From: Flavobacteriaceae bacterium
Lineage (GTDB): Bacteria; Bacteroidota; Bacteroidia; Flavobacteriales; Flavobacteriaceae
DNA length: 41,095 bases
NCBI GenBank assembly: GCA_024762795.1
Contig: JANTGS010000016.1
Location: forward strand, 1-41,095
Direction: 5' to 3'
This document shows, in pieces, positions 25,915 through 34,542 of the stretch (position 1 is its first letter; each line of letters opens with the position of its first letter). The notes below the pieces were generated by a model. It had not been told where the DNA came from, made no database searches, and saw only the letters and a list, made by a program, of their open reading frames with translations. The translations under genes were made by a program, and so were the position numbers.

Positions 25915-26985
25915 ATGAAAAAGATAAAGAAGAACATTACGATACACGACATAGCGAGAGAGCTAAAGCTGGACAGTTCCACCATTTCGAGAGCATTGAG
26001 TGACAGTCCGCGAGTAGGGATAAAGACCAAAGAGCGCGTACTTTCCAAGGCCAAAGAGCTGGGATACCGCAGAAATCAGATGGCCTCGAACTTACGAACC
26101 AATAAGACCATGACCATTGGTGTGGTAGTACCGTATATATCACGGCATTTTTTCTCTGAAGCCATAGACGGGATAGAACAAACCGTGGCAGATAAAGATT
26201 ACCGGGTGATCATTTCACAATCACATGATGATTACAAGCTCGAAAAGAAGATCCTTGATGGATTATTCATGAACCGTGTGGACGGACTTTTGATCTCTGC
26301 CTCAATGGAAACCCCCGACAGTTCACATCTGAGTATTTTCAAAGACAATAGGATCCCGGTAGTATTATTCGACAGGTATTTTGAGAATGGAGGACTCAGT
26401 AAAGTGATCTTTGAAGATAAACAAGGCGCCAATGACCTGACACAACATATGATAAATCAAGGCTGTAAAAAGATCTTTCATCTGGCAGGAAGTATAGATT
26501 CACAGATCTATCAGCAACGTTATCAGGGATACCGTGAAGCATTGAAGAAGAACGATCTTGAATTTAAAGAATCTTTTGTAAAGCCATCGAGTCTTACAGC
26601 AGAGGACGCCGTTGAGATCATAAAAGAAATTTTAAAGGATAAAAAGAATCTTCCCGATGCTTTGGTTTGCGGCAATGACATCTCTGCCCTGGCGATCATG
26701 AAATATCTGGATGAGCATACCGAGATAAGGGTTCCCGGAGATATTTGTATCGGAGGATTTTCCAATGAACCCGCTTCCGATCTGATCAAACCCGGATTGA
26801 CCACAGTTGACCAGCATCCGTTTATGATAGGGAAGACCGCAGCCGAAATGCTTTTGGATTTTATCAACAACAAAGAAAAAGCATTTCGTTCCAGTAATAC
26901 CGTTGAGATCAAATCAAGCCTGATCGTCAGAGGATCCACATTAAAGAAAAAGAAAAAGATCATAAAAAAGAACAACATTAAATAA
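25915..26985 (+). CDS. LacI-family transcriptional regulator
   Basis: The 356-residue protein has an N-terminal helix-turn-helix ITIHDIARELKLDSSTISRA followed by the hinge-helix region ELGYRRNQMASNLRTNKT. A periplasmic-binding-protein-like ligand domain begins TIGVVVPYISRHFFSEAIDG. Conserved features such as DGLLISAS, VVLFDRYF, IFHLAGS and PDALVCGNDISA are present. It should bind a sugar or sugar-acid effector, release or bind DNA, and control the surrounding operon. The palindrome at 23404-23419 is the obvious target. The gene sits inside the operon it would regulate, 46 bases after the GH78-like gene and 38 bases before kduI, which implies autoregulation. The C-terminus is very lysine-rich. 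Confidence 0.92.
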   Translation: MKKIKKNITIHDIARELKLDSSTISRALSDSPRVGIKTKERVLSKAKELGYRRNQMASNLRTNKTMTIGVVVPYISRHFFSEAIDGIEQTVADKDYRVIISQSHDDYKLEKKILDGLFMNRVDGLLISASMETPDSSHLSIFKDNRIPVVLFDRYFENGGLSKVIFEDKQGANDLTQHMINQGCKKIFHLAGSIDSQIYQQRYQGYREALKKNDLEFKESFVKPSSLTAEDAVEIIKEILKDKKNLPDALVCGNDISALAIMKYLDEHTEIRVPGDICIGGFSNEPASDLIKPGLTTVDQHPFMIGKTAAEMLLDFINNKEKAFRSSNTVEIKSSLIVRGSTLKKKKKIIKKNNIK

Positions 26986-27023
26986 AAAATTGATAACATA
27001 AATAACATAAAAAAAACAATAAA

Positions 27024-27857
27024 ATGGCAGTAAAATACGAAATCCGATATGCAGGACATCCTGAAGATTTTAAAGGATATGACACCCAAAGGATCAGAAA
27101 AGAATTTCTGGTAGAAAACATCTTTGAAGAAGGCAATATCAATCTGGTCTATTCCTATATCGACAGATATATTGTAGGAGGAGTAAAACCAATAGAAGGA
27201 GAGAAACTATTTCTTGAGGCCATTGATCCGCTAAAAGCTGATTATTTTCTGGAGAGAAGAGAAATGGGAATTATCAACGTAGGAGGAAAAGGAAAAGTGA
27301 CCGTTGATGAAAAGGTTTACGAGCTGGACTATAAAGACGCTTTATATATCGGAAGAGGCGCCAAAGAGGTTTATTTTGAAGGGAAAGACGCTTTATTTTA
27401 TATCAACTCGGCGAATGCACATAAAACCTATCCCACCAAACAAGTTTCAATGGGAGAGGCCAATGTGATAGAACTCGGATCATTAAAAACCTCCAACGTC
27501 AGGAAGATCAATCAATTGTTGATCAGTGGAGTTGTAGAAACTTGTCAGTTGCAGATGGGGATGACCGAGTTAAAAGAAGGATCCGTATGGAATACCATGC
27601 CGGCACATACCCACAGCAGACGTATGGAAGCCTATTTTTATTTTGATGTACCCGAAGATCAGGCCATTTGTCACTTTATGGGCGAGCCCGGTGAAACCCG
27701 TCATATCTGGATGAAAAATCATGAAGCCGTTGTTTCACCGTCCTGGTCGATCCACTCGGCAGCAGGCACCTCTAATTATATATTTATCTGGGGAATGGCA
27801 GGAGAGAATTTAGATTACAGCGATATGGATATCCATCCGATACCCTCCTTAAAATAA
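27024..27857 (+). CDS. kduI: 5-dehydro-4-deoxy-D-glucuronate isomerase
   Basis: The 277-residue cytoplasmic protein matches KduI along its length. The metal ligands expected from E. coli KduI are all present in [15 protein letters not shown] (His195, His197, Glu202) and WSIHSAAGT (His244), each one position off the E. coli numbering. It converts 5-dehydro-4-deoxy-D-glucuronate, formed spontaneously from unsaturated uronic acids released by lyases and unsaturated glucuronyl hydrolases, into 3-deoxy-D-glycero-2,5-hexodiulosonate. kduD follows after 16 bases and takes the product. Its presence means the organism consumes lyase products, although no polysaccharide lyase is within the window. Confidence 0.96.
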   Translation: MAVKYEIRYAGHPEDFKGYDTQRIRKEFLVENIFEEGNINLVYSYIDRYIVGGVKPIEGEKLFLEAIDPLKADYFLERREMGIINVGGKGKVTVDEKVYELDYKDALYIGRGAKEVYFEGKDALFYINSANAHKTYPTKQVSMGEANVIELGSLKTSNVRKINQLLISGVVETCQLQMGMTELKEGSVWNTMPAHTHSRRMEAYFYFDVPEDQAICHFMGEPGETRHIWMKNHEAVVSPSWSIHSAAGTSNYIFIWGMAGENLDYSDMDIHPIPSLK

Positions 27858-27873
27858 AAATAAAAAAGATCTT

Positions 27874-28662
27874 ATGAAAGAAATGTTTGACCTTACAGGA
27901 AAGAGAGCCCTGGTAACCGGAGCTTCCCACGGACTCGGAATGGCGATGGCCATTGGTTTGGGAAAAGCCGGGGCAGAACTGATCATCAACGGAAGATCGA
28001 TGAAAAGATTAGAAGAAGCTGCAAAAGAATATGCAAAAGAAGGCCTGAAAGTTCATAATTATGAATTCGATGTTACCGATGATAAGCAGGTAAAAGATGC
28101 GGTGGAGCAAATAGAAAAAGAAGTAGGCCCTATAGATATTCTGGTAAACAATGCCGGCATCATCAAAAGAATACCTATGGAAGAGATGGAAACAGAAGAT
28201 TTTAGGGAAGTGGTCGATGTAGATCTGGTGGCACCCTTTATCGTATCAAAATACGTAGGAAGAAAGATGATCGAACGCAGGGCAGGAAAGATCATCAATA
28301 TCAATTCTATGATGAGCAAGCTGGGAAGAAATACAGTATCAGCCTATGCGGCAGCCAAAGGAGGATTAAAAATGCTTACGCGGAATATGGCGACAGAATG
28401 GGCCAAATATAATATTCAGACCAACGGTATAGGACCCGGATATTTTGCTACATCACAAACAGCACCGATCCGTGTAGACGGGCATCCGTTTAACGATTTT
28501 ATCATCAATCGCACTCCGGCAGCCCGTTGGGGTGATCCGGAAGACCTTGCAGGAACAGCAGTCTTTTTAGCCTCAAAAGCCAGTGATTTTATCAATGGAC
28601 AGATCATTTATGTCGATGGTGGAATTCTGGCAACGATTGGAAAACCGGCTAATGAAAAATAA
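27874..28662 (+). CDS. kduD: 2-dehydro-3-deoxy-D-gluconate 5-dehydrogenase (SDR)
   Basis: The 262-residue classical short-chain dehydrogenase has the cofactor motif GASHGLGMAMA, NNAG in ILVNNAGIIKR, the catalytic Tyr158 and Lys162 (SAYAAAKGG), and the end DFINGQIIYVDGGI. Similarity alone would also allow gluconate 5-dehydrogenase. Its place between kduI and kdgK makes the KduD reaction likely: reduction of 3-deoxy-D-glycero-2,5-hexodiulosonate to 2-keto-3-deoxygluconate (KDG). It is spaced 16 bases from kduI and 18 bases from the DUF4861 gene, in one transcript. Confidence 0.9.
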   Translation: MKEMFDLTGKRALVTGASHGLGMAMAIGLGKAGAELIINGRSMKRLEEAAKEYAKEGLKVHNYEFDVTDDKQVKDAVEQIEKEVGPIDILVNNAGIIKRIPMEEMETEDFREVVDVDLVAPFIVSKYVGRKMIERRAGKIININSMMSKLGRNTVSAYAAAKGGLKMLTRNMATEWAKYNIQTNGIGPGYFATSQTAPIRVDGHPFNDFIINRTPAARWGDPEDLAGTAVFLASKASDFINGQIIYVDGGILATIGKPANEK

Positions 28663-28680
28663 TTATAACACTAAAAAAAC

Positions 28681-29934
28681 ATGAAAAGAATATTCTTTAT
28701 ACTCACATTGATCCTCTTTTCCTGTTCGATAGAAAAGAAAGAGGATACTCATATTATAACAGCTAAAAATACGCTTTCCATTGAGAGAAATGCAGAGCCC
28801 GTGATCATCACTCAGGAAAAGATAGATAAAGTTCTGGGGAAAGAGAATCAGGTAAAAGATATTTACTTTGAAGATAAGAACGGAAAGAAAATACCTTTTC
28901 AGAAAGATGATTTTAACGGGAAAACAGAATATTGTTTAAGTATAGATTTTAAAGCAAATGAAACCAAAGAGCTTTATGTGAAAATATCCGGTAAAGACCA
29001 ACAAAACGATTTTACACCTTATACCAATATCAGACTGGGGAAAGATGCCAATGCCGATGGAATTTTTGAGGATATTAAGGAAGAGAGGAGAGATCCGGAT
29101 CATTTACCCGGTTCAGATCCTGTTTTATATCAGGCAGAAGGGATCTCGTGGGAAAATGATAAAGTAGGTTTCCGTATTTACTGGGACAAAAGAAACGGTA
29201 AAGATATCTGGGGGAAGACCACCGATAAAATGGTTCTGGATTCGGTGGGTTTACCCAATACCCCTTCCTATCATGAAATACAACCCTGGGGAGCCGATGT
29301 GTTAAAAGTGGGAAATACTTTAGGGGCCGGAGCTTTGGCAATAAAGAAAAATGATAAACTATATCGTTTGGCAGAAACCAAAGAAGCCCATTTTAAAGTC
29401 CTAACTGAAGGACCTGTACGGTCGGTTCTCGAACTAAAATATAAAGGCTGGAAGGTAGACGGAGAAGATCTTGATCTGACAGAGATTATATCGATCTGGA
29501 AAGGGAAATACGGATATAATAGTGATCTTATTTTAAAAGGATCAAAACAAAAACTGGTTACCGGAATTGTAAATATCAATCTTAAAAAAGATACTTTATA
29601 CATACTCCACCCCAATAAAAATAAAACATTTCTTTATACATTTGACCGGCAATCGGAATTTAAAGACAATCTGGGGATGGCATTGATCGTAAATACCAAT
29701 GAGCTGGTTAAGACAGAAAAGGCACCGAATACCGGTACAGGAAGATCCATCGATGGGAACAGTCCGATATCACACACCTATTATGTTGAATTACAGAAAG
29801 AAAATAATAGGGTTTCATATAGTTTTTACGCAGGATGGGAACAATCCAATAGTGCATTTAAAACTAAAGAAGGATTTGAAGACCTGTTAATAAATGAAGC
29901 AAATAAACAAGTTAATCCAATTATTATTGAATAA
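28681..29934 (+). CDS. DUF4861 lipoprotein in the kdu operon
   Basis: The 417-residue protein has a short lipoprotein signal ending LILFSC (Cys at about residue 15), so it is exported while its operon neighbours are cytoplasmic. The body looks like DUF4861: an N-terminal beta domain, RLGKDANADGIFEDIKEE, then ISWENDKVGFRIYWDKRNG and PWGADVLKVGNTLGAGALAI, a mixed beta region and FYAGWEQSNSAF near the end. No function is established to my knowledge. The family is common in loci for uronic-acid polymers. A beta-rich enzyme or binding protein acting on an unsaturated uronate oligosaccharide before import is a reasonable guess. It is 18 bases after kduD and 3 bases before kdgK. Confidence 0.8.
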   Translation: MKRIFFILTLILFSCSIEKKEDTHIITAKNTLSIERNAEPVIITQEKIDKVLGKENQVKDIYFEDKNGKKIPFQKDDFNGKTEYCLSIDFKANETKELYVKISGKDQQNDFTPYTNIRLGKDANADGIFEDIKEERRDPDHLPGSDPVLYQAEGISWENDKVGFRIYWDKRNGKDIWGKTTDKMVLDSVGLPNTPSYHEIQPWGADVLKVGNTLGAGALAIKKNDKLYRLAETKEAHFKVLTEGPVRSVLELKYKGWKVDGEDLDLTEIISIWKGKYGYNSDLILKGSKQKLVTGIVNINLKKDTLYILHPNKNKTFLYTFDRQSEFKDNLGMALIVNTNELVKTEKAPNTGTGRSIDGNSPISHTYYVELQKENNRVSYSFYAGWEQSNSAFKTKEGFEDLLINEANKQVNPIIIE

Positions 29935-29937
29935 AAT

Positions 29938-30975
29938 ATGAAAGCAAAAATCATCACTTTTGGCGAGATCATGTTGCGATTGGCAACCCCTGATCATTTA
30001 AGATTTCATCAGGCCACAGAACTGGACGCCACCTTTGGCGGAGGAGAATCGAATGTAGCCGTTTCCCTGGCTAATTACGGGATGGAGGTAGATTTTGTTA
30101 CCCGTTTGCCCGAAAATGATATTGCCGAATCCGCTGTGATGAATCTAAGAAAATACAAAGTTGGTGTAGACAAGATCATTCGCGGAGGCGACAGGATAGG
30201 AATCTATTTTCTTGAGAGCGGAGCCGTAAGCCGTGGTTCAAAAGTGATCTACGACAGGGCACATTCTGCCATTGCAGAGATAGAAAAAGGAATGATTGAC
30301 TGGGATAAGGTTTTTGAAGGCGCCACCTGGTTTCACTGGACAGGAATTACGCCGGCCATTTCACAGGGGGCCTGTGATGTGCTGGAAGAAGCCATCGCAA
30401 AAGCCAATGAAAAAGGAATTACAGTTTCCACCGATCTGAATTACAGAAAGAAATTGTGGAATTATGGTAAAGATGTTCAGGAGGTAATGCCTAAACTGGT
30501 GGCAGGTTGTGATGTGGTACTGGGTAATGAAGAAGATGCAGAAAAAGCTTTGGGGATCAAACCCGAAGGTGTAGATATCACCGGAGGCCATGTAGAAGGC
30601 AAAGCCTATTTATCTGTTTCCAAACAGATCATGAAAAAGTTTCCCCGGGTTAAAAAAGTGATCACCACTCTGCGGGGATCCATCTCAGCCTCGCACAACA
30701 CCTGGGCAGGAGTACTTTACGATGGAAGAAAACTTTACGAATCAAATAAATATGATATTACCCATATTGTAGATCGCGTAGGTGGAGGAGATTCCTTTAT
30801 GGGAGGTTTGATCTACGGCTTGAATACCTATCAGGGAGATGATCAGAAAGCTTTGGAATTTGCGGTAGCAGCCTCCTGTTTAAAACATACCATCAAAGGA
30901 GATTTTAATTTGGTAAGCGTAGAAGAAGTAGAAAAACTAATGGGGGGTGATGCTTCGGGAAGAGTAGCGAGATAA
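29938..30975 (+). CDS. kdgK: 2-keto-3-deoxygluconate kinase (PfkB family)
   Basis: The 345-residue cytoplasmic kinase has the PfkB N-terminal signature FGGGESNVAVSLANYG and the C-terminal signature DRVGGGDSFMGGL with the catalytic base Asp285. It also has the KDG-kinase type stretch FLESGAVSRGSKVIYDRAHS. It phosphorylates 2-keto-3-deoxygluconate to KDPG. It starts 3 bases after the DUF4861 stop and is followed by eda after a 109-base gap that contains a repeat. It is the third enzyme of the uronate route in this operon. Confidence 0.94.
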   Translation: MKAKIITFGEIMLRLATPDHLRFHQATELDATFGGGESNVAVSLANYGMEVDFVTRLPENDIAESAVMNLRKYKVGVDKIIRGGDRIGIYFLESGAVSRGSKVIYDRAHSAIAEIEKGMIDWDKVFEGATWFHWTGITPAISQGACDVLEEAIAKANEKGITVSTDLNYRKKLWNYGKDVQEVMPKLVAGCDVVLGNEEDAEKALGIKPEGVDITGGHVEGKAYLSVSKQIMKKFPRVKKVITTLRGSISASHNTWAGVLYDGRKLYESNKYDITHIVDRVGGGDSFMGGLIYGLNTYQGDDQKALEFAVAASCLKHTIKGDFNLVSVEEVEKLMGGDASGRVAR

Positions 30976-30985
30976 AATAAGTGAT

Positions 30986-31077
30986 GAGTGATGAGTTATG
31001 AGTGTTTAGTTTTTGTCTGATTCTAAATCTATCATTCATCACTCAAAGTTCAAAACTCATCACTCAAAATTCAAAAC
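30986..31077. repeat. Tandem and inverted repeat between kdgK and eda
   Basis: A 21-base unit is repeated in tandem at 31036-31056 and 31057-31077 with one difference (G31048 versus A31069). Its core TCATCACTC is also present in inverted form upstream. GAGTGATGAGTT (30986-30997) is the exact reverse complement of AACTCATCACTC (31054-31065), so a 12-bp stem can form. Repeats built on gagtgatgag/actcatcactc look like a dispersed intergenic repeat, but I cannot verify that here. Confidence 0.7.
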
Positions 31078-31084
31078 TAAAAAA

Positions 31085-31756
31085 ATGGCACAATATTCAA
31101 GAATAGAAGTAGCGGTAAAGGCAAAAGAAACAGGGATAGTTCCGGTTTTTTATCATCAGGATTCGGAAACCGCAAAAAAAGTACTTAAAGCCTGCTACGA
31201 AGGAGGCGCAAGATTATTTGAATTTACCAACCGTGGAGATTTTGCTCATGAGATCTTTGCAGAGCTGGTAAAATATGCAAATAAGGAATTGTCCGGAATG
31301 ATGTTAGGAATCGGATCTGTTGTAGATGGAGCAACTACTGCTTTATATATACAATTGGGAGCTAATTTTATTGTTTCTCCAATTTTAAACGAGGAAATGG
31401 CCAGGATCTGCAATAGAAGGAAAGTTTCCTGGATGCCGGGTTGTGGCTCGTTGACGGAGATCAGTTATGCCGAAGAACTCGGAGCAGAGATCGTTAAGAT
31501 CTTTCCGGCCACACAGGTGGGCGGACCGGATTTTATCAAAGCCATTGCAGGACCGATGAAATTTACCAACATCATGCCCACGGGAGGGGTAAAACCTACT
31601 GAAGAAAATCTGAAACAATGGTTTGAGGCGGGAGCCTATTGTGTAGGGATGGGCTCACAACTGATGTTAAAGAAAGATAATGGAGAATTTGATCTGACAA
31701 GCATTACCAAGCTGATGAAAGAATCTGTTGCTATTGCTAGAAAGTATAGAAAATAG
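31085..31756 (+). CDS. eda: KDPG/KHG aldolase
   Basis: From ATG 31085 the protein has 223 residues, the usual length. An in-frame TTG at 31013 would only translate the repeat and is rejected. It shows the aldolase pattern: GGARLFEFTNRG with the conserved Glu, MMLGIGSVVDGATTALYIQLGANFIVSP, the Schiff-base lysine Lys138 in IVKIFPATQVGG, and the phosphate loop IMPTGGVKP. It cleaves KDPG to pyruvate and glyceraldehyde-3-phosphate and finishes the pathway started by KduI. It may also act on 4-hydroxy-2-oxoglutarate, as this family often does. It is the last gene of the presumed operon. Confidence 0.94.
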   Translation: MAQYSRIEVAVKAKETGIVPVFYHQDSETAKKVLKACYEGGARLFEFTNRGDFAHEIFAELVKYANKELSGMMLGIGSVVDGATTALYIQLGANFIVSPILNEEMARICNRRKVSWMPGCGSLTEISYAEELGAEIVKIFPATQVGGPDFIKAIAGPMKFTNIMPTGGVKPTEENLKQWFEAGAYCVGMGSQLMLKKDNGEFDLTSITKLMKESVAIARKYRK

Positions 31757-31808
31757 TTTTTATGTGAATCAGAGTTTGGAATATTTACTTCTTTAACCTC
31801 GATCGTAA

Positions 31809-31834
31809 ATGAAGAAAAGTGAAAAATTCTTCAT
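31809..31834. other. Small hairpin downstream of eda
   Basis: ATGAAGAA (31809-31816) and TTCTTCAT (31827-31834) form a perfect 8-bp inverted repeat with a 10-base loop in the 225-base gap between eda and the ABC transporter genes. There is no T run after it, so a terminator role is uncertain. Confidence 0.3.
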
Positions 31835-31938
31835 CCTTGCTTCGCATGTTTGCTCTAGGAGTGAGGTGAAAATAAAAATCTTATTTAAGCTTTGATCTGT
31901 ATTTTATACCTTGAGCAATTAATGTTTACTTAGTCTGA

Positions 31939-31969
31939 TTTGAGAATCGGAAAATCTTATTTACCTTAG
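31939..31969 (+). promoter_or_regulatory. Candidate promoter of the ABC transporter operon
   Basis: TTTG (31939-31942) and TACCTTAG (31962-31969, one mismatch to TAnnTTTG) are 19 bases apart, the Bacteroidota -33/-7 layout. Transcription would begin close to the ATG at 31982, which leaves little leader and slightly favours the second ATG at 31991 as the true start. Confidence 0.45.
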
Positions 31970-31981
31970 CTTCATCTAAAA

Positions 31982-33001
31982 ATGCAAATTATGATCCGTA
32001 AGATCTTTTTCTATATCCCTGTTTTTTTAATTTTACTACTTGCCGGGGCCTGCGTAAAACAAAAAAATACGATTGTGGTCTATACTACTGTAGATCAGAT
32101 TTTTTCTGAACCAGTTTTAAAAGAATTTGAAAAAGAGTCAGGAATTGAGGTCAAAGCGGTTTATGATACTGAAGAGACCAAATCTACCGGAGTTTTAAAC
32201 AGGATCATCGCCGAGAAAGAAAATCCGCAATGTGATGTTTTCTGGAGTGGGGATCCGGTAAGAAGTGCTGTGTTATCACAAAAAGGAATTACAGCAGCTT
32301 ATAATTCACCTGTGGCAGCAGATATCAATGATGTTTTTAAGGATACGGAGCATCATTGGACAGGTTTTTCGGCCAGGGCCAGGGTTTTAATTTATAACAA
32401 AGATCTGATCGACCCTGTTGATGCACCTCAGTCTGTTTTTGACCTTACCAAAGAGAAATACAAAGGAAAAGTTACTATTGCAAATCCTTTATTTGGCACC
32501 ACTACTTTTCATATAGCTGCTATCTTTTCGGTGCTGGGAGAGGAAAAAGCAAAACAATTTCTTACAGATCTTAAAAATAACAATGTGGTGATTGCTACAA
32601 GTAACGGAGATGTAAAAAAAATAGTTTCCGAAGGGAAAGTTGCCTGTGGACTGACCGATACGGATGATGCCTTTGAAGCTTTAAAAGAAGGAGAAAATAT
32701 AGGTATGGTATTTCTCGACCAGCAGGGAATTGGCACTTTGATCATGCCCAATACGGTATGTATGATTAAAAATTCGCCAAATTTTGAAAATGCTAAAAAG
32801 CTGATCGATTATCTGCTAAGCAGAAAAACCGAGGCTGCTCTGGCAAGATCCTGTGCTCAGATGCCTTTGCATAAAGGAGTTCTTATCCCTAAAAATATAC
32901 CTTCTCTGGATGCGATCGTTCCTATGAAGATCGACTATAATAAAACAGCTCAAAAACTGGAAGAAATTCAAAATTATCTGAAAGAATGGGTGGAAAACTG
33001 A
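31982..33001 (+). CDS. ABC transporter solute-binding lipoprotein (ferric-binding-protein fold)
   Basis: The protein has 339 residues from ATG 31982; an ATG at 31991 is equally possible. It has a lipoprotein signal ending LLLAGAC, so it is tethered in the periplasm. The body is a class of solute-binding protein related to FbpA/FutA: IVVYTTVDQIFSEPVLKEFE, DVFWSGDPVRSAVL, VLIYNKDLI, and GLTDTDDAFEALKEGENIGM. Canonical ferric-binding members have two adjacent tyrosines as iron ligands in the second half, and I see none here. The ligand may therefore be something else. It overlaps the permease gene by 16 bases. This is the first gene of a three-gene importer. Confidence 0.85.
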   Translation: MQIMIRKIFFYIPVFLILLLAGACVKQKNTIVVYTTVDQIFSEPVLKEFEKESGIEVKAVYDTEETKSTGVLNRIIAEKENPQCDVFWSGDPVRSAVLSQKGITAAYNSPVAADINDVFKDTEHHWTGFSARARVLIYNKDLIDPVDAPQSVFDLTKEKYKGKVTIANPLFGTTTFHIAAIFSVLGEEKAKQFLTDLKNNNVVIATSNGDVKKIVSEGKVACGLTDTDDAFEALKEGENIGMVFLDQQGIGTLIMPNTVCMIKNSPNFENAKKLIDYLLSRKTEAALARSCAQMPLHKGVLIPKNIPSLDAIVPMKIDYNKTAQKLEEIQNYLKEWVEN

Positions 33002-34542
33002 TCAAATATCCAATTTACGTAACAGTTCTTTTGTTATTTGTTCTCTTTATCATCATACCTGTTTTTTATACACTTCTTTTTTTTGAAGGGGATTGGGTTG
33101 AGAATCTGAAATTACTCGATCAAAGAATATTATACCTTCTGGTGAAAAGTATTCTTATTGCTTTTAGCATTGCATCTTTTGCCACATTTTTCGGAACAAT
33201 TCTGGGATTTTTACTTTACAGAACTAACCTCCGTTTTCGTAATTTTTACAGGATCGCATTGATGATCCCGCTTTTTATTTCTCCGTATATTCTGGCAGTT
33301 GCCTGGAAGGATCTTTTCTTTCTTTTTACCGGGAATTCTGACCGGATCTCATCTGAAACAGGAGTAATTCTGGTGCTGGGTATTATTTTTACACCTTTGT
33401 CTATGCTGATTACCGGCAATGCCTTTAACAATATCAATACACATCTGGAAGAGGCCGGGCTGATGATCACTGACCTGCGGAGCCTTATTTTTAAAATAAT
33501 TCTCCCCCTGATCAAACCGGCTTTGTTTACTTCTTTTGTATTGATCTTTATTTTTAGTATTTCTGAATTTTCTGTACCGTCCTATTTTGGCGTCCGGTTG
33601 TTTACTACAGAAATGTTTACCCAATTTTCTGCTTTCTACAATCATTCTCTCGCAGTTTTACAGTCGGCATTGTTGATTTTCATCTGTGTTGTCTTATTGT
33701 ATGCCGACAGGAAATATCTGGCGGATGCTCCTTTTTTATCCTATGGAGGAAAAGGGAAAAAAGTAAAGATCTTTAGCCTAAAAAAATTTAAGATATCAGA
33801 TGAATTATTTGTGTTTTTTTGGTTTTTTATATCGGTTCTGCTTCCTTTTTCAGTACTAATCATTCAATCATTTAAAGGAGGTATTTCAAAATTTATACAG
33901 GCATTTGAGCTTTTAAAACCTACTTTCTTCAGTTCTATATGGCTGGCTTTTTTAGGTGCTGCGATCAGTGTTTTTATCGGATTTACCGCAGCCTATATTT
34001 CTGAAGTGAGAAGAATAAAAACTTTCGACTGGTTTTTGCTGTTTGTTTTTGCTATTCCTTCCACCATTTTTGGTATCAGTCTGATCAAATTTTACAATCA
34101 TCCGTACCTTGATTTTATCTATTCCGGATTTGTTATTGTTATTATTGGTTATATAGGGAAATTCTCTTTTATTGCAGCAAAACTGATCGGTAATGCTATC
34201 AAACAAATTCCGCAATCGCTCGAAGAAGCTGCTCAGATAGAAGGTATTGGATTTTACAGGAGAATACAAAAGATCGTATTTCCACTTGTTCTTCCGGCCG
34301 TTTTTACAGCATTTATCATTAATTTTACCTTTAGTATCGGGGAGCTGGGAACCACCATTATGGTGTATCCGCCGGGCTCTGAGATCATGCCTGTTAAAGT
34401 ATTTACCATTATGGCCAATGCCCCGCAATCGCTTGTAAGTGCAATGACCCTGATCGTATTAGGAGTAACTTTACTGCTGATCACAATAATGTATCTTATG
34501 GTAAAACCCATGTTAAAAAATTATAGCGATGCCAATTATTGA
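32986..34542 (+). CDS. ABC transporter permease (FbpB-like, two fused permease halves)
   Basis: The 518-residue membrane protein has about 12 hydrophobic segments in two similar halves, as in FbpB-type permeases. Each half has an EAA-like cytoplasmic loop: LEEAGLMITDLRSLIFKIILP in the first and LEEAAQIEGIGFYRRIQKIV in the second, which dock on the ATPase. It overlaps the binding-protein gene at its start (16 bases) and the ATPase gene at its end (14 bases). These overlaps indicate tight translational coupling of a complete importer. The substrate is set by the binding protein and is unknown. Confidence 0.9.
   Translation: MGGKLIKYPIYVTVLLLFVLFIIIPVFYTLLFFEGDWVENLKLLDQRILYLLVKSILIAFSIASFATFFGTILGFLLYRTNLRFRNFYRIALMIPLFISPYILAVAWKDLFFLFTGNSDRISSETGVILVLGIIFTPLSMLITGNAFNNINTHLEEAGLMITDLRSLIFKIILPLIKPALFTSFVLIFIFSISEFSVPSYFGVRLFTTEMFTQFSAFYNHSLAVLQSALLIFICVVLLYADRKYLADAPFLSYGGKGKKVKIFSLKKFKISDELFVFFWFFISVLLPFSVLIIQSFKGGISKFIQAFELLKPTFFSSIWLAFLGAAISVFIGFTAAYISEVRRIKTFDWFLLFVFAIPSTIFGISLIKFYNHPYLDFIYSGFVIVIIGYIGKFSFIAAKLIGNAIKQIPQSLEEAAQIEGIGFYRRIQKIVFPLVLPAVFTAFIINFTFSIGELGTTIMVYPPGSEIMPVKVFTIMANAPQSLVSAMTLIVLGVTLLLITIMYLMVKPMLKNYSDANY

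Noticed and set aside
26523..27089. 188-codon frame antisense to lacI and kduI
   Set aside because: It lies opposite two well-supported genes and its sequence shows no domain; it is a by-product of codon use on the other strand.
31036..31077. CRISPR-like repeat
   Set aside because: Only two adjacent units without spacers and no cas genes are present, so it is a simple tandem repeat.
31013..31084. N-terminal extension of eda from a TTG codon
   Set aside because: It only translates the tandem repeat (HHSKFKT twice). The aldolase fold begins at ATG 31085, which gives the normal length.
33952..34428. 158-codon frame antisense to the permease gene
   Set aside because: It is opposite conserved permease helices and is rich in Asn, Lys and Arg without any motif.
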